DNA of 64,000 nucleotides, taken from JBCCXZ01 sp965228005 (lineage in GTDB: Bacteria > Planctomycetota > Planctomycetia > Pirellulales > Lacipirellulaceae). The first letter of the stretch is position 1. Every line of letters begins with the position of its first letter. The DNA lies in the NCBI GenBank assembly GCA_965228005.1, contig CBDDGV010000003.1, forward strand, positions 248,001 to 312,000. The letters are read 5' to 3'. Positions 1 through 8,809 of this stretch are shown here, in pieces. Both the position numbers and the translations under genes were made by a program. Below the pieces are notes generated by a model. The model had not been told where the DNA came from and searched no databases. It saw nothing but the letters and a program-made list of their open reading frames with translations.

Positions 1-19
1 AGCAGGCTGTGCCCCGCTG

Positions 20-1930
20 TTGCGGGCGGTCCGTCTGTGGGCGGCGGCGTGGGCGGTTGCCGTTTCTTTGTCGGCGTCTGCCCCGGCTCAGACCAGCCTG
101 AGCGAACTCGGCGCCGTCAGCGGCGCCCAGAGCGAGATTGCCCGGGAGCGGCTCGGCCCGGGAGAGGGCGGCCAGGAGCGGGGCCAACAGGACCAGCCGG
201 CCCGTCAGGCCGATCAGGCTGGTCAGGCCGGCGGGGCGAAGGCCGCCGGGGGGAGTTCCTCCAAGGCGATGACGGACGTCGCTAAGTCGTTCCCGCTCAG
301 CGTCCCCGCCATCCTCAAGATCGTCGCGGCCTTCCTGTTGTTCTACATCTGGGTGCTGGTTGGCGACTGGGTGAACCGCGACTCGCAGATCCACGAGCTC
401 GGCTACAAGAAGTGGAATCCGATCATCTACGTACCGTTCGCCGTTCTGGGGATCGCGTTGATCTTCCTGCCGTTGGGCATGGTCATCAAGCTCCCGGTAC
501 TTGCGGTGGTTCTGGTGGCGACATCTATTCCCTACGTCCTCGTCCACAACAGGAACGTCGAGCGTCACGAGACGGTCCTCACCGGCGCGTGGTGGCGGTT
601 CTTCTTTGCGGGGATGCTGAGCAAGGTGGGGCTGAAGGTCTCCACAGAACGGAAGGCCGACTACGAGAAGGGCGCCCCCGTTGAGTTGCTGGCCCTGGGC
701 GCCGCGGACGTTAACGAGAACAACGCCAATCTGCTCACAGCCCGGCACTCGCCGGGCTACCTGCTGCTGAAGGACCTGGTGGTCGAGATGCACAACCGAC
801 GCACCGAGCGCGTGCGGCTGGACTACACCCAGCAGGACGTGAAGGTGCGGCACGAGATCGACGGCATGTGGCACCCCGGGGAGGCGCAGGAGCGTGAGCC
901 CGCTGACGTGATGCTCGCCGTGATGAAGACGCTGGCCAACTGCGACGCGAAAGAACGCAAGAAGCCGCAGAAGGGCCTGTTCGGAGCCAAGTACGAGGGG
1001 CACAGCTACACCTTCCTGCTCGAAAGCCAGGGCGTGAAGACCGGCGAGCGGGTGGTCGCCACGATGCGGGGCCGCGAGGAGCAGAAGTTCAACTCGCTGA
1101 CCGATTTGGGCATGCGGGACGGGCTGGCCGAGAAGTGGATGGAGCTGATGTCGCAGGACCGCGGCCTGCTCGTCGTTTCGAGTATGCCGGGCGGCGGTTT
1201 GACCACGGTGGTGGACGTCTCGCTCAACGAGACCGACCGCCTGATGCGCGACTTCGTGGCGATCGAGGACAAGCAGCACCCGGAGAAGGAAGTCCAGAAT
1301 ATCGGCGTCCACTTCTACGACTCGAAGGAGGGCCAGACCCCCGAGGTCCTGCTGCCGGAGTTGGTGCGGACCTACCCGGGCGTTTACATCTGCCGCGACT
1401 TCGTCAACGCCGAAACGGCCAACGTCCTCTGCAACGAGGTGCTCGACGATCGGTTGGTGCTCACCACGGTCCAGGGCCGGGAGGCGGCCGAGGCGCCGAT
1501 CCGGCTGATGCAGCTCAAGCTGAAGGCCCGCGACTTCGCGGCCGCGATTTCGGCGGTGCTCTACCAACGGCTGGTCCGCAAGCTCTGCACCGATTGCAAG
1601 GTCGGGTACACGCCGCCGCCCGACGTGCTGAAGAAACTCGGCATCCCGGCGGGAACGGTCGAGAAGCTCTACCGCCCCCCCAAGCCGGAAGAAATCGATA
1701 AGCCGTGCAAGACGTGCCAGGGCCTGGGCTACCTGGGCCGGACGGGCATCTTCGAGCTGCTGGAGGTTACCGACCCCATGCGGCAGGTCTTAGAGAAGAG
1801 CCCCAAGGTGGAGCTGATCAAGAAGGCCGCGCGGCTCGACCACCAGCGTTCGCTGCAGGAGGAGGGCGTCCTCCTGGTGGCCAAGGGCGTGACATCCTTG
1901 CCCGAACTGATGAGGGTCCTGAAGGTCTGA
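20..1930 (+). CDS. GspE/PilB-like secretion ATPase homologue with degenerate nucleotide-binding motifs, membrane-anchored
   Basis: The C-terminal two thirds follows the type II secretion/type IV pilus ATPase fold (GspE/PilB/PulE), including the tetracysteine metal site (CTDC near residue 523, CKTC near 563) and the end motif GRTGIFELLEV. The Walker A region near residue 388 reads SMPGGGLTT, without the Lys of GxxGxGK(T/S). The Walker B region reads YICRDFVNAETA, with Cys in place of the Glu of the usual GE(I/L)RD. The His of the His box is also absent (TTVQGREAAEAP). The N-terminus has a signal-like segment, a Gln/Gly-rich stretch and about three hydrophobic segments (roughly residues 93-175), which is unusual for a cytosolic ATPase. 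It may be a structural or regulatory paralogue. The TTG at 20 is the first start in view; the true start could lie upstream of the window. Confidence 0.8.
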   Translation: MRAVRLWAAAWAVAVSLSASAPAQTSLSELGAVSGAQSEIARERLGPGEGGQERGQQDQPARQADQAGQAGGAKAAGGSSSKAMTDVAKSFPLSVPAILKIVAAFLLFYIWVLVGDWVNRDSQIHELGYKKWNPIIYVPFAVLGIALIFLPLGMVIKLPVLAVVLVATSIPYVLVHNRNVERHETVLTGAWWRFFFAGMLSKVGLKVSTERKADYEKGAPVELLALGAADVNENNANLLTARHSPGYLLLKDLVVEMHNRRTERVRLDYTQQDVKVRHEIDGMWHPGEAQEREPADVMLAVMKTLANCDAKERKKPQKGLFGAKYEGHSYTFLLESQGVKTGERVVATMRGREEQKFNSLTDLGMRDGLAEKWMELMSQDRGLLVVSSMPGGGLTTVVDVSLNETDRLMRDFVAIEDKQHPEKEVQNIGVHFYDSKEGQTPEVLLPELVRTYPGVYICRDFVNAETANVLCNEVLDDRLVLTTVQGREAAEAPIRLMQLKLKARDFAAAISAVLYQRLVRKLCTDCKVGYTPPPDVLKKLGIPAGTVEKLYRPPKPEEIDKPCKTCQGLGYLGRTGIFELLEVTDPMRQVLEKSPKVELIKKAARLDHQRSLQEEGVLLVAKGVTSLPELMRVLKV

Positions 1931-1967
1931 ACCCCGCCGCAGCCGCGGGGCCTACCCGGGAAATCTG

Positions 1968-2498
1968 ATGATCTACCTCTGCATACTGCTCGGCTTCGTC
2001 CTCTTCGGCGGCATCGCGATGACTGTCGGCGAGGGGCTGTGGAGCAACACGATCACGTTCTTTGTCGTCACCTTCAGCGGCCTGCTCGGCGTGTTCGCCG
2101 GCGTGCCCCTGGGCGTTATGCTCATGGAGCAGACGGGCAAAGAGGCCGATTTCGGCTGGTACTTCGTCTTCGCGGGCATGTGGCTCACGTTCGCGTTGTC
2201 GGTAACCATCCTGCGGCTGCTGGTCGACCGCGGCTCGAAGGTGCGGATGCGGTTCATCCCGCAGCTCGAAGCGGTCGGCGGGCCGTTGATGGGGCTCTTC
2301 GTGGCCGTGATGTTCGTCAGCTTCGCCACCTACACCCTGGAGCGGGCGCCCTTCCGGGCGGGTGCGTGGGACCGCTCGAGTGCTTCCTCCTGGCAGAACA
2401 CGATGCTGAGCTCGCTGCAGTCACCCTTCTACACCGTGGTGAAGAGATTCGCGGAGAGCGAAGGGGTGGATAACCCTTTCTTGGGTCGGTCCAAGTAG
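1968..2498 (+). CDS. CvpA-like four-helix membrane protein
   Basis: A 176-residue protein with four hydrophobic segments (about residues 1-20, 28-52, 62-85 and 106-125) and a polar C-terminal tail. The spacing of the helices and the Gly-rich third-to-fourth helix region resemble the CvpA/colicin V production family, which is common in planctomycetes. It starts 37 nt after the GspE-like gene on the same strand and is probably co-transcribed with it. No strong Shine-Dalgarno sequence precedes the ATG. The exact molecular role of CvpA proteins is not settled; the family assignment rests on topology and general similarity only. Confidence 0.55.
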   Translation: MIYLCILLGFVLFGGIAMTVGEGLWSNTITFFVVTFSGLLGVFAGVPLGVMLMEQTGKEADFGWYFVFAGMWLTFALSVTILRLLVDRGSKVRMRFIPQLEAVGGPLMGLFVAVMFVSFATYTLERAPFRAGAWDRSSASSWQNTMLSSLQSPFYTVVKRFAESEGVDNPFLGRSK

Positions 2499-2521
2499 CT
2501 ACGTTTTCGTAGACACGACGC

Positions 2522-2547
2522 AATCGGGCTCGGAGAGCCCTCCTACA
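2522..2547. repeat. Short hairpin repeat copy (AATCGGGCTCGGAGAGCCC type)
   Basis: The unit AATCGGGCTCGGAGAGCC followed by CTCCTACA folds as GGGCTC-GGA-GAGCCC. Nearly identical units occur at 15580-15607 and 35118-35146, so this is one copy of a dispersed intergenic repeat. Here it sits between two same-strand genes. Confidence 0.75.
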
Positions 2548-2574
2548 TATCGACGATTGCCAAACGGGCTTCGC

Positions 2575-3300
2575 ATGAGCACGACCGCCCCCATCCAGAT
2601 GCAGCCGCCCAACGACGCGGACGGAGATGCGGCCGAGTACCGGTCGATCAGCGGCGCCGCCGTGGTCGCCCTTCTGCTGGGGCTTGCGTCGCCCCTGAAC
2701 TTTGTCAGCCCGGCGCTGATTGTGGTGCCTATTGCGGCCGTGGGTTGCGCTTTGCTGGCCTCTCGGTCGATCGCGGCCTCCGGCGGGGGACTGGCCGGCC
2801 GCAGTCTGGCGACCACCGGGCTGGCACTGGCTGCCTTCTCCGCCGCGGCTGCCCCGACCTATAAGTACACGCGAGACGGCCGGTACCTGGCCCAGGCGGA
2901 AGAGGCCGCCGGGGCTTGGCTGGCGCACCTGGCCGCCGGCGATACGAAGGCCGCCGGAGAGATGACCTCGCTTTCGGCTATCCGCAGGATCACCCCGGAG
3001 CAGCCGACCGGGCTGCCCTCCATCGGGCCCGCGGGGCCCGTGGTCACGAACTACGCCCGTCTCTTGGGCGGAGAACCGGTTACGAAGGCGTTGGCAGGCG
3101 TCGCCGAAGGCAAAGCCCCCCGGCTGATTTGCACGGAGGCGGAGCTCGCTTTCCTCAAGGGCCGCATCCAGTGCATGATGCGTTTCGATGCCGAGGGGCC
3201 CGGGGACGGCTCTCCCGTCGGGGTGAACGTTTCTGCTGTGCTCCCTGTGTTGATCCCCGATCCGGTCTGGGTGATCGACGAGTGGAGCCTCGTCGAATAG
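2575..3300 (+). CDS. DUF4190-like membrane protein with extracytoplasmic tail
   Basis: A 241-residue protein. After a polar leader it has a hydrophobic block (about residues 25-70) with two membrane helices and a third at about 80-97, then a soluble domain of about 140 residues. The helical block resembles DUF4190-type proteins, in which a small Gly/Ala-rich membrane unit precedes a variable domain. The ATG at 2575 is preferred over an in-frame TTG at 2557, because the earlier start would only add six residues from a repeat-flanking sequence. No function can be assigned to the tail. Confidence 0.6.
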   Translation: MSTTAPIQMQPPNDADGDAAEYRSISGAAVVALLLGLASPLNFVSPALIVVPIAAVGCALLASRSIAASGGGLAGRSLATTGLALAAFSAAAAPTYKYTRDGRYLAQAEEAAGAWLAHLAAGDTKAAGEMTSLSAIRRITPEQPTGLPSIGPAGPVVTNYARLLGGEPVTKALAGVAEGKAPRLICTEAELAFLKGRIQCMMRFDAEGPGDGSPVGVNVSAVLPVLIPDPVWVIDEWSLVE

Positions 3301-3673
3301 GCGTCTGAACGCCTCGGAGTCGCCGTTCTGAGGCGTCAATCTTTGCCTGTCTTGCCTGGGGTGCGGGTCCGTTACGGTTGCACCCGAACCGCCGCCGGTC
3401 GGCCGTTCCAAGTCCCGGGTGCAGCACTCGCATAACCGGCACACTTTCTCAAAAAGCGGTCGGATCGCCGTGCTTTACCCCGCTTTTGCGGTTGAGCGGC
3501 TCGACCGTTCTTCGTGACAGGGTCGATACATGACAGCGAGGCGGACGGATTACCTCGCGACGGGGGGCACGGCTTCCCCACCCTCTGGGCCCTCCGTTCG
3601 CATGAGACAAGTGCCTTTGCCGAATCCCGTACGGACCCGGGAATCGCGTGGCAGTAACAGAAGGAGCTTCCAG
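3301..3673. other. Gene-free stretch upstream of the porin gene
   Basis: A possible stem (ACGCCTC at 3309-3315 with GAGGCGT at 3330-3336) follows the stop of the preceding gene and could end its transcript, but it lacks a T-run. An open frame continues upstream of the porin start from 3530, but its residues look non-coding (Arg/Pro/Ser-rich). The stretch probably holds the porin promoter and 5' leader; no clear -35/-10 pair was found. Confidence 0.4.
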
Positions 3674-4945
3674 GTGACAATCAAGACATGGACAGTCGGG
3701 ATCGCTGTTCTGGCCTTGTCGGCGACCCCAGCGTTCGCCGAACAGGGCTTGGGCTACGACTCCCAAGTGAAGGGCGTAGCGTTCGCCTGTGACAGCTGCT
3801 GCGACGGCTGCGACGGGTGCGACGGATGTGATTGCGGCGACGGCTGCGGCTGCGGCTGCGGCGTCGGCGGTGCGGGACTGCTGAGCGGGATGCCGGTTCT
3901 CGGCGCGATCGAGAACTTCAGCTTCGCGAGCATCCTGCCCGGGTTTGCCGACTACGGCATCGACATCGGCGGATGGACCCAGTACGGCTGGACCGACGAG
4001 GCCACCCTGCTGACCCCGATCGGCGGCGCGTCGTTCAACGACACCCCCGACAGCTTCAACCTGCACCAGCAGTACTTCTTCGTGGGCCGTGAGGCCGACG
4101 GGTCGAACGGCTTCGACCTCGGTTTCCGCGCCGACTTCGTCTACGGTATCGACGCCCCGGACACCCAGTCGTTCGGCAACCCCGCCGACGGCACGTTCGA
4201 CTTCGGCGGCGACTTCACCCGCGGCGACGACAACCACGGCTGGGCCATCCCCCAGTTGTACGGTGAAGTCGCAGTGGGCGACCTGTCCGTGATCATCGGT
4301 CACTTCTACACCCTCGTCGGGTACGAAGTCGTGACCGCCCCGGACAACTTCTTCTTCAGCCACGCGTTGACCCAGTACAACTCCGAGCCGTTCACCCACA
4401 CGGGCGTCCTCGCGACCTACAGCGGTTTCGAGAACATGACGCTCTACGGCGGTTGGACCCTCGGTTGGGACACCGGTTTCGACCAGACCAACTCGGGCAA
4501 CAGCTTCCTCGGCGGCTTCGGCGTCGACCTGCTCGACTCGGTCACGCTGACCTACATCTGCACCTACGGTAACTTCGGCGCCATCAACCTGGGCGACGAC
4601 GACGACTACGGCCACAGCGTCGTGATCGACGTGGCCCTGACCGACAACCTGAACTACATCTTCCAGACGGACTACAAGAACGTCGAAGATGTCGCAGGCG
4701 GTCCCCGCGACGAGGACATCGGCATCAACCAGTACCTGATCTACTCGGTCAACGACTGGCTCGGTGTTGGCGGTCGGATCGAGTGGTGGAGCGACGACAC
4801 CGTGTCGCACCACCAGGCCACCGGCGGCGTGAACATCAAGGCTCTGGACAACCTGATCTTCCGTCCCGAGTTCCGCCACGACTGGGTGCCCGCGTTGGAC
4901 TACAACGAGGACATCGTCGCGATGGACATGATCCTGACCTACTAG
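3674..4945 (+). CDS. BBP2-family outer-membrane beta-barrel porin with Cys-rich N-terminus
   Basis: A 423-residue exported protein. A typical signal peptide ends at ATPAFA. Residues about 38-62 then hold ten cysteines spaced by Asp/Gly (CDGCDGCD pattern), followed by a body of alternating aromatic and Gly residues typical of the putative beta-barrel porin-2 (OmpL-like) family. Repeated strands such as LYGGWTLGWDTGF and FRPEFRHDWV fit a barrel, and the last residues (MILTY) look like a barrel C-terminus. The GTG start at 3674 is chosen because AAGGAG lies seven bases before it and a signal peptide begins there; the frame is open 48 codons further up. It is probably an abundant porin, given its strong ribosome site and terminator. 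The Cys cluster could crosslink to the cell envelope, which is inference. Confidence 0.8.
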   Translation: MTIKTWTVGIAVLALSATPAFAEQGLGYDSQVKGVAFACDSCCDGCDGCDGCDCGDGCGCGCGVGGAGLLSGMPVLGAIENFSFASILPGFADYGIDIGGWTQYGWTDEATLLTPIGGASFNDTPDSFNLHQQYFFVGREADGSNGFDLGFRADFVYGIDAPDTQSFGNPADGTFDFGGDFTRGDDNHGWAIPQLYGEVAVGDLSVIIGHFYTLVGYEVVTAPDNFFFSHALTQYNSEPFTHTGVLATYSGFENMTLYGGWTLGWDTGFDQTNSGNSFLGGFGVDLLDSVTLTYICTYGNFGAINLGDDDDYGHSVVIDVALTDNLNYIFQTDYKNVEDVAGGPRDEDIGINQYLIYSVNDWLGVGGRIEWWSDDTVSHHQATGGVNIKALDNLIFRPEFRHDWVPALDYNEDIVAMDMILTY

Positions 4946-4988
4946 GCCTTGTGCCTGGCGGTTGGAATCAGCAAGAGTTGATTCTCAC

Positions 4989-5026
4989 GAAGGGCCCCCG
5001 GAGCTTCCGGGGGCCCTTCTTTTTTT
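4989..5026 (+). terminator. Rho-independent terminator after the porin gene
   Basis: A perfect 13-bp stem (GAAGGGCCCCCGG at 4989-5001 with its complement at 5007-5019) encloses a 5-nt loop and is followed by seven T residues. It lies 43 nt after the porin stop. Confidence 0.95.
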
Positions 5027-5155
5027 GCGCTTGTCCGACACGGGCCGGTTAGCGTGGCGCAGCAACCCCGGGCCCGACTACTTGCCGTCCGCGCCCGCAA
5101 ACGGGATCATAACGGGCTTACCTGGACCCGAACCACGGAAGCAGGACCCGACCCG

Positions 5156-6664
5156 ATGCAGCCCGAGCACGGCCCGATGGAAGACAAGATCGTAGCGACC
5201 GGCCTCACGTTCGACGACGTGCTGGTGGAACCCCGCGCCAGCGAATTCGTCCCCTCCGACTGCGACGTGGCGACCCGGCTCACCGAGCGGATCGAGCTGA
5301 AGATCCCCGTGCTCAGCTCGCCGATGGACACGGTGACCGAGGGCCGGATGGCGATCGCCCTGGCCCAGGAGGGGGGCGTCGGCATCGTGCACAAGAACAT
5401 GCCGATCGAGGTGCAGACCCAGGAGGTCGACAAGGTCAAGCGGAGCGCCAACGGCATCATCGTCGACCCGGTGACGCTGCCGCCCGATGCTAGCGTCGGC
5501 CAGGCCCGCACCGCGATGGAGCAGTCGCGCGTCTCCGGCATCCCCATCGCGCAGACCGACGGCACGCTAGCGGGCATCCTCACCCGACGCGACCTGCGGT
5601 TCCTCGAAGACGAGGACAACCACCTGCCCGTCTCCGAGGTGATGACCAAGGGGCAATTGGTAACGGCTACGGGGACCGTAACGCTTGCGGAAGCTGAAAA
5701 GATTTTGATGGCAAAAAAGGTCGAGAAGCTTCTGCTGGTTGACGAAAACTACAAACTGACGGGCCTCATCACGATCAAAGACATCGACATGATGCGTCGC
5801 TTCCCGCAGGCGTCCAAGGACGGCCAGGGGCGGCTGCGTGTCGGCGCCGCGATCGGGGTGGGCGACTTCCAGCGGGCCGAGAGCCTGATCGAGAAGGACG
5901 TCGACGTGCTGGTGGTCGACAGCGCACACGGCCACTCGCGGAACGTGATCGAGACCATCAAGGGGCTGAAGCAGCGTTGGGACATTGACGTGGTGGCGGG
6001 CAACGTCGCCACCGGCGAGGGCGCCCGCGAGCTGATCCGCGCGGGGGCCGACGCGGTGAAGGTTGGCATCGGGCCCGGCTCGATCTGCACGACGCGGGTC
6101 ATCTCGGGCATCGGCGTGCCCCAGATCACCGCCGTCTACAACGCCGCCAAGGCCGCCGAAGGGTCCGGGACCACCATCATCGCCGACGGGGGCATCCGCT
6201 ACTCCGGGGACATCACCAAAGCCATCGCCGCCGGCGCCCACGTGGTGATGCTCGGCGGGCTGCTCGCCGGGCTGGACGAGAGCCCCGGCGAACGCGTCCT
6301 CTACCAGGGACGCACCTACAAAGCATACCGCGGCATGGGTTCGCTCGGCGCCATGGTGCACGGCTCCAGCGAACGCTACCGGCAGGAGACAGGGTCGAAG
6401 GGAACAGGAAAACTAGTGCCCGAAGGGGTCGAGGGACGGGTGCCCTACAAGGGGGCGCTCAGCCCGTTCCTCTACCAGCTTGTCGGCGGCTTGCGGGCCG
6501 GCATGGGGTACTGCGGCACACGGACCATCCAGGAACTGCGCACGGAAGCGCGATTCATCCGAATCTCGCCGGCCGGCGTGCGGGAGAACCATCCGCATGA
6601 CATCGCCATCACTCAAGAAGCGCCGAACTACACGGCCGAGTTCCTCTCGTCGGAGAAGGGCTAG
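5156..6664 (+). CDS. guaB: Inosine-5'-monophosphate dehydrogenase
   Basis: GuaB oxidises IMP to XMP with NAD+, the committed step of guanine nucleotide synthesis in the cytosol. The protein carries the N-terminal TFDDVLVEP motif, two CBS domains (about residues 95-215), the NAD-site region VVDSAHGHS, the catalytic loop GPGSICTTR with Cys about 311, and the flap region with YRGMGSLGAM. The length (502 residues from 5156) matches the family. The ATG at 5156 follows an AGGA nine bases upstream; the ATG at 5177 is an equally plausible start seven codons later. The longer open frame to 5054 is not supported by homology. The next gene starts inside its 3' end. Confidence 0.95.
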   Translation: MQPEHGPMEDKIVATGLTFDDVLVEPRASEFVPSDCDVATRLTERIELKIPVLSSPMDTVTEGRMAIALAQEGGVGIVHKNMPIEVQTQEVDKVKRSANGIIVDPVTLPPDASVGQARTAMEQSRVSGIPIAQTDGTLAGILTRRDLRFLEDEDNHLPVSEVMTKGQLVTATGTVTLAEAEKILMAKKVEKLLLVDENYKLTGLITIKDIDMMRRFPQASKDGQGRLRVGAAIGVGDFQRAESLIEKDVDVLVVDSAHGHSRNVIETIKGLKQRWDIDVVAGNVATGEGARELIRAGADAVKVGIGPGSICTTRVISGIGVPQITAVYNAAKAAEGSGTTIIADGGIRYSGDITKAIAAGAHVVMLGGLLAGLDESPGERVLYQGRTYKAYRGMGSLGAMVHGSSERYRQETGSKGTGKLVPEGVEGRVPYKGALSPFLYQLVGGLRAGMGYCGTRTIQELRTEARFIRISPAGVRENHPHDIAITQEAPNYTAEFLSSEKG

Positions 6665-7949
6665 CCGGGCGATTGTCGGGCTCGCGTGTGCGCTCTGCGT
6701 CGTCGCGACCCAAGCCGACACCCGCGCCGACGGGTTGCAGTGGGGGGCCGGCAACGCGGCGCCTGTTCAGGCCGCGAAGGTTCTCGAGACCGACGACCTG
6801 CGGTTCCGTTCCCCGAACCTGAGCGACGCCGCAACGCGTCCCGCCCACACATCGAGCAGCGGAGGATTGGCGTGGGGCGAAACGGCCCCCGAGCCGCCGG
6901 TCGCTCCGGCCGAGCCGGCTTACGCCGACCACCAGCCCACAGCGACTGTGGCGGTTGCTCCCGCGGTTCTAGCCGACGAAGAGCCGGTCCAGTTCGCGGA
7001 CCGACTCGTCGAGATCGCGAGCAAGACCTCACAGGCCGAGGCCCAGATCACTCTGCTGGCGGGGAGTCGGCCTAGAGCGAACGGCTCCAATGCCGACCGC
7101 CTCACGGAGCTGCTGCAGTACCGCGAGGAAGAGACGAACCCCTTCGAGAAGCTCGAAGAGGCCGCGGAGCCGCTGCCGCCGAGCGACCCGGACGAGGCCG
7201 CCGCGGCGATCGACGAAGAGATCCAGCGGCGTGCCCGAGAGCCGCGGGAGGAGATCGACGAGCCGTCCGAGGAGCCGACGGACCGTTTTGAAGAGCCGGC
7301 GGACGACTTCCTCAACGAGCTGCTGACCAACGAGCCGGGCAGTCCGTTCGAGGGATTCGGGGAACCCGATTCAGGCGAAGAAGAATTCCGGATCGAGGGC
7401 GGCATGCCGCTGCCCGAGGCCATGCAGTTCGGCGACGACGAAGAGCGGCGGCGCCAGTTCATCGAGCGGGAACGGGAAGAGGCCGAACGGAACTGCGAGG
7501 AAGAGTACGAGAAGATCGTCAGCGACCGGATCGACTCGATCAGCTTGGACATCAGGGTCGAGGGCGACCCGGGGGTCGACTACCCGTTCGAGTGCGGTCT
7601 GGGCAGCCCCGTCTACGAGCCGCGTCAGTGGCCGCAGATCACCTACACCTGGAAGGCCGCCAACCTGTGTCACAAGCCGCTCTACTTCGAGCAGGTGGCG
7701 CTGGAGCGTTACGGCCACTCGTTCGGTTTCTACGCCCAGCCGCTGCTGTCGGGCGTGCACTTCTTCGGAACGCTGCCGATCCTGCCGTACAAGATGGGCC
7801 TGAAGACGCCCAACGAGTGCGTCTACACCCTGGGCCATTACCGGCCCGGCAGCTGCGCACCGCGTCTGTACGGCGGCTTCCCATTCACCTGGCGAGCGGC
7901 GCTGTTCCAGACGGGCGTCGTCACGGGCACGGTGTTTACCATCCCGTAG
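6597..7949 (+). CDS. Conserved planctomycete exported protein, acidic with a Cys/aromatic C-terminal domain
   Basis: A 450-residue protein of unknown function. It starts with an Arg-rich stretch followed by a hydrophobic signal segment (IVGLACALCVVATQA). Residues about 170-300 are Glu/Asp/Pro-rich and probably extended. The C-terminal 120 residues form a distinct, well-packed-looking domain (QWPQITYTWKA, RYGHSFGFYAQP, LPYKMGL, YRPGSCAP). I recall this C-terminal pattern in other planctomycete hypothetical proteins, but cannot name a family. The ATG at 6597 lies inside guaB and overlaps it by 68 nt in another frame. No better start follows before the signal segment, so overlap with guaB appears real. 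Confidence 0.65.
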   Translation: MTSPSLKKRRTTRPSSSRRRRASRAIVGLACALCVVATQADTRADGLQWGAGNAAPVQAAKVLETDDLRFRSPNLSDAATRPAHTSSSGGLAWGETAPEPPVAPAEPAYADHQPTATVAVAPAVLADEEPVQFADRLVEIASKTSQAEAQITLLAGSRPRANGSNADRLTELLQYREEETNPFEKLEEAAEPLPPSDPDEAAAAIDEEIQRRAREPREEIDEPSEEPTDRFEEPADDFLNELLTNEPGSPFEGFGEPDSGEEEFRIEGGMPLPEAMQFGDDEERRRQFIEREREEAERNCEEEYEKIVSDRIDSISLDIRVEGDPGVDYPFECGLGSPVYEPRQWPQITYTWKAANLCHKPLYFEQVALERYGHSFGFYAQPLLSGVHFFGTLPILPYKMGLKTPNECVYTLGHYRPGSCAPRLYGGFPFTWRAALFQTGVVTGTVFTIP

Positions 7950-7991
7950 CTCTGTCGCGATCCGATATCGGTTGGGGCACTTCCCCGCGGG

Positions 7992-7997
7992 TATAAT
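7992..7997 (+). promoter_or_regulatory. Probable -10 box (TATAAT) of nnrE
   Basis: A perfect TATAAT ends six bases before the nnrE ATG. Transcription would start at or next to the start codon, so the mRNA would be leaderless. The -35 region is weak. Confidence 0.5.
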
Positions 7998-8003
7998 GCC
8001 GGC

Positions 8004-8711
8004 ATGCAAAGCGTGTCGCTCACCCGCGCTCAGTCCCGCGAGATCGATCGCCTCGCGATCGAGTCGCTCGGCCTGCCGGGCGTGGTGCTGATGGAGAACG
8101 CCGGTCGTGGCGTGGTGGATGAGTTGATTGCCGCGGACCCCTCGGTCGTGGGCGACCGGCCCCCGCCGGTGACGATCCTCTGCGGCAAGGGCAACAACGG
8201 CGGCGACGGCTTCGTCATCGCCCGCCACCTGGCGATCCGCGGCGGGGCGCCGCGCGTGGTGCTGCTGGCCCCGGGCGATGAGATCGGGGGCGACGCGAAG
8301 AGTAATCTGAGAGTGCTCCGCGGCTGCGGCGTGCCGATCGACGAGTTGGCGGGCGAGGCCGACGTTGCCGGTGCGCTCACCGACCGTTTCGCCGACTCGG
8401 CCTGGTTGATCGACGCCATCCTGGGCACCGGCGTGCAGGGCGAACCGCGGGAGCCGTTCGCCGCCGCGATCCGCTGGATGAACGACCAACCGGCGAAGCG
8501 GCTGGCGGTCGACCTGCCGAGCGGGCTCGACTGCGACACCGGCGAGCCGGCCTCCGCGACAGTCCGCGCGGACCTGACCTGCACGTTCGTGGCGCCGAAG
8601 GCGGGTTTCTCTAACCCAACAGCCGCGGGCTGCTTGGGGGATGTGCGTGTGGTCTCGATTGGGACTCCGATTTCTCTGCTTCAGACGTTCTGTATCGATG
8701 AAGGCGCGTAA
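8004..8711 (+). CDS. nnrE: NAD(P)H-hydrate epimerase (YjeF N-terminal domain)
   Basis: A 235-residue single-domain protein. It interconverts the R and S epimers of damaged, hydrated NAD(P)H so that a separate dehydratase can repair them. Family marks are the N-terminal SREIDRLAIESLGLPGVVLMENAG, the glycine-rich GKGNNGGDGFVIARHL (about residues 64-79), the ILGTG motif, and DLPSGLDCDTGEP. The dehydratase domain (NnrD) that is fused in many bacteria is absent here. No Shine-Dalgarno sequence is seen, consistent with the -10 box just upstream. Confidence 0.9.
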   Translation: MQSVSLTRAQSREIDRLAIESLGLPGVVLMENAGRGVVDELIAADPSVVGDRPPPVTILCGKGNNGGDGFVIARHLAIRGGAPRVVLLAPGDEIGGDAKSNLRVLRGCGVPIDELAGEADVAGALTDRFADSAWLIDAILGTGVQGEPREPFAAAIRWMNDQPAKRLAVDLPSGLDCDTGEPASATVRADLTCTFVAPKAGFSNPTAAGCLGDVRVVSIGTPISLLQTFCIDEGA

Positions 8712-8773
8712 GAGTCCCGTCAGTCCACAAGGACAGGGCGGCGGTTGTTTTCTTGGTTCAGCACGATGTCGAG

Positions 8774-8802
8774 TTGTAGACGAACGGCGTGCGAGCGATA
8801 AT
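8774..8802 (+). promoter_or_regulatory. Promoter of the toxin-antitoxin-like pair, leaderless
   Basis: TTGTAG (8774-8779) is separated by 17 bp from GATAAT (8797-8802). The ATG of the next gene is at 8810, only seven bases beyond the -10 box, and no Shine-Dalgarno sequence exists, so the transcript is probably leaderless. Confidence 0.55.
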
Positions 8803-8809
8803 TGCTTAG

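Noticed and set aside
3449..4879. 476-codon minus-strand frame opposite the porin
   Set aside because: Val/Glu/Asp-rich shadow of the porin codons; the forward strand has the signal peptide, ribosome site and terminator.
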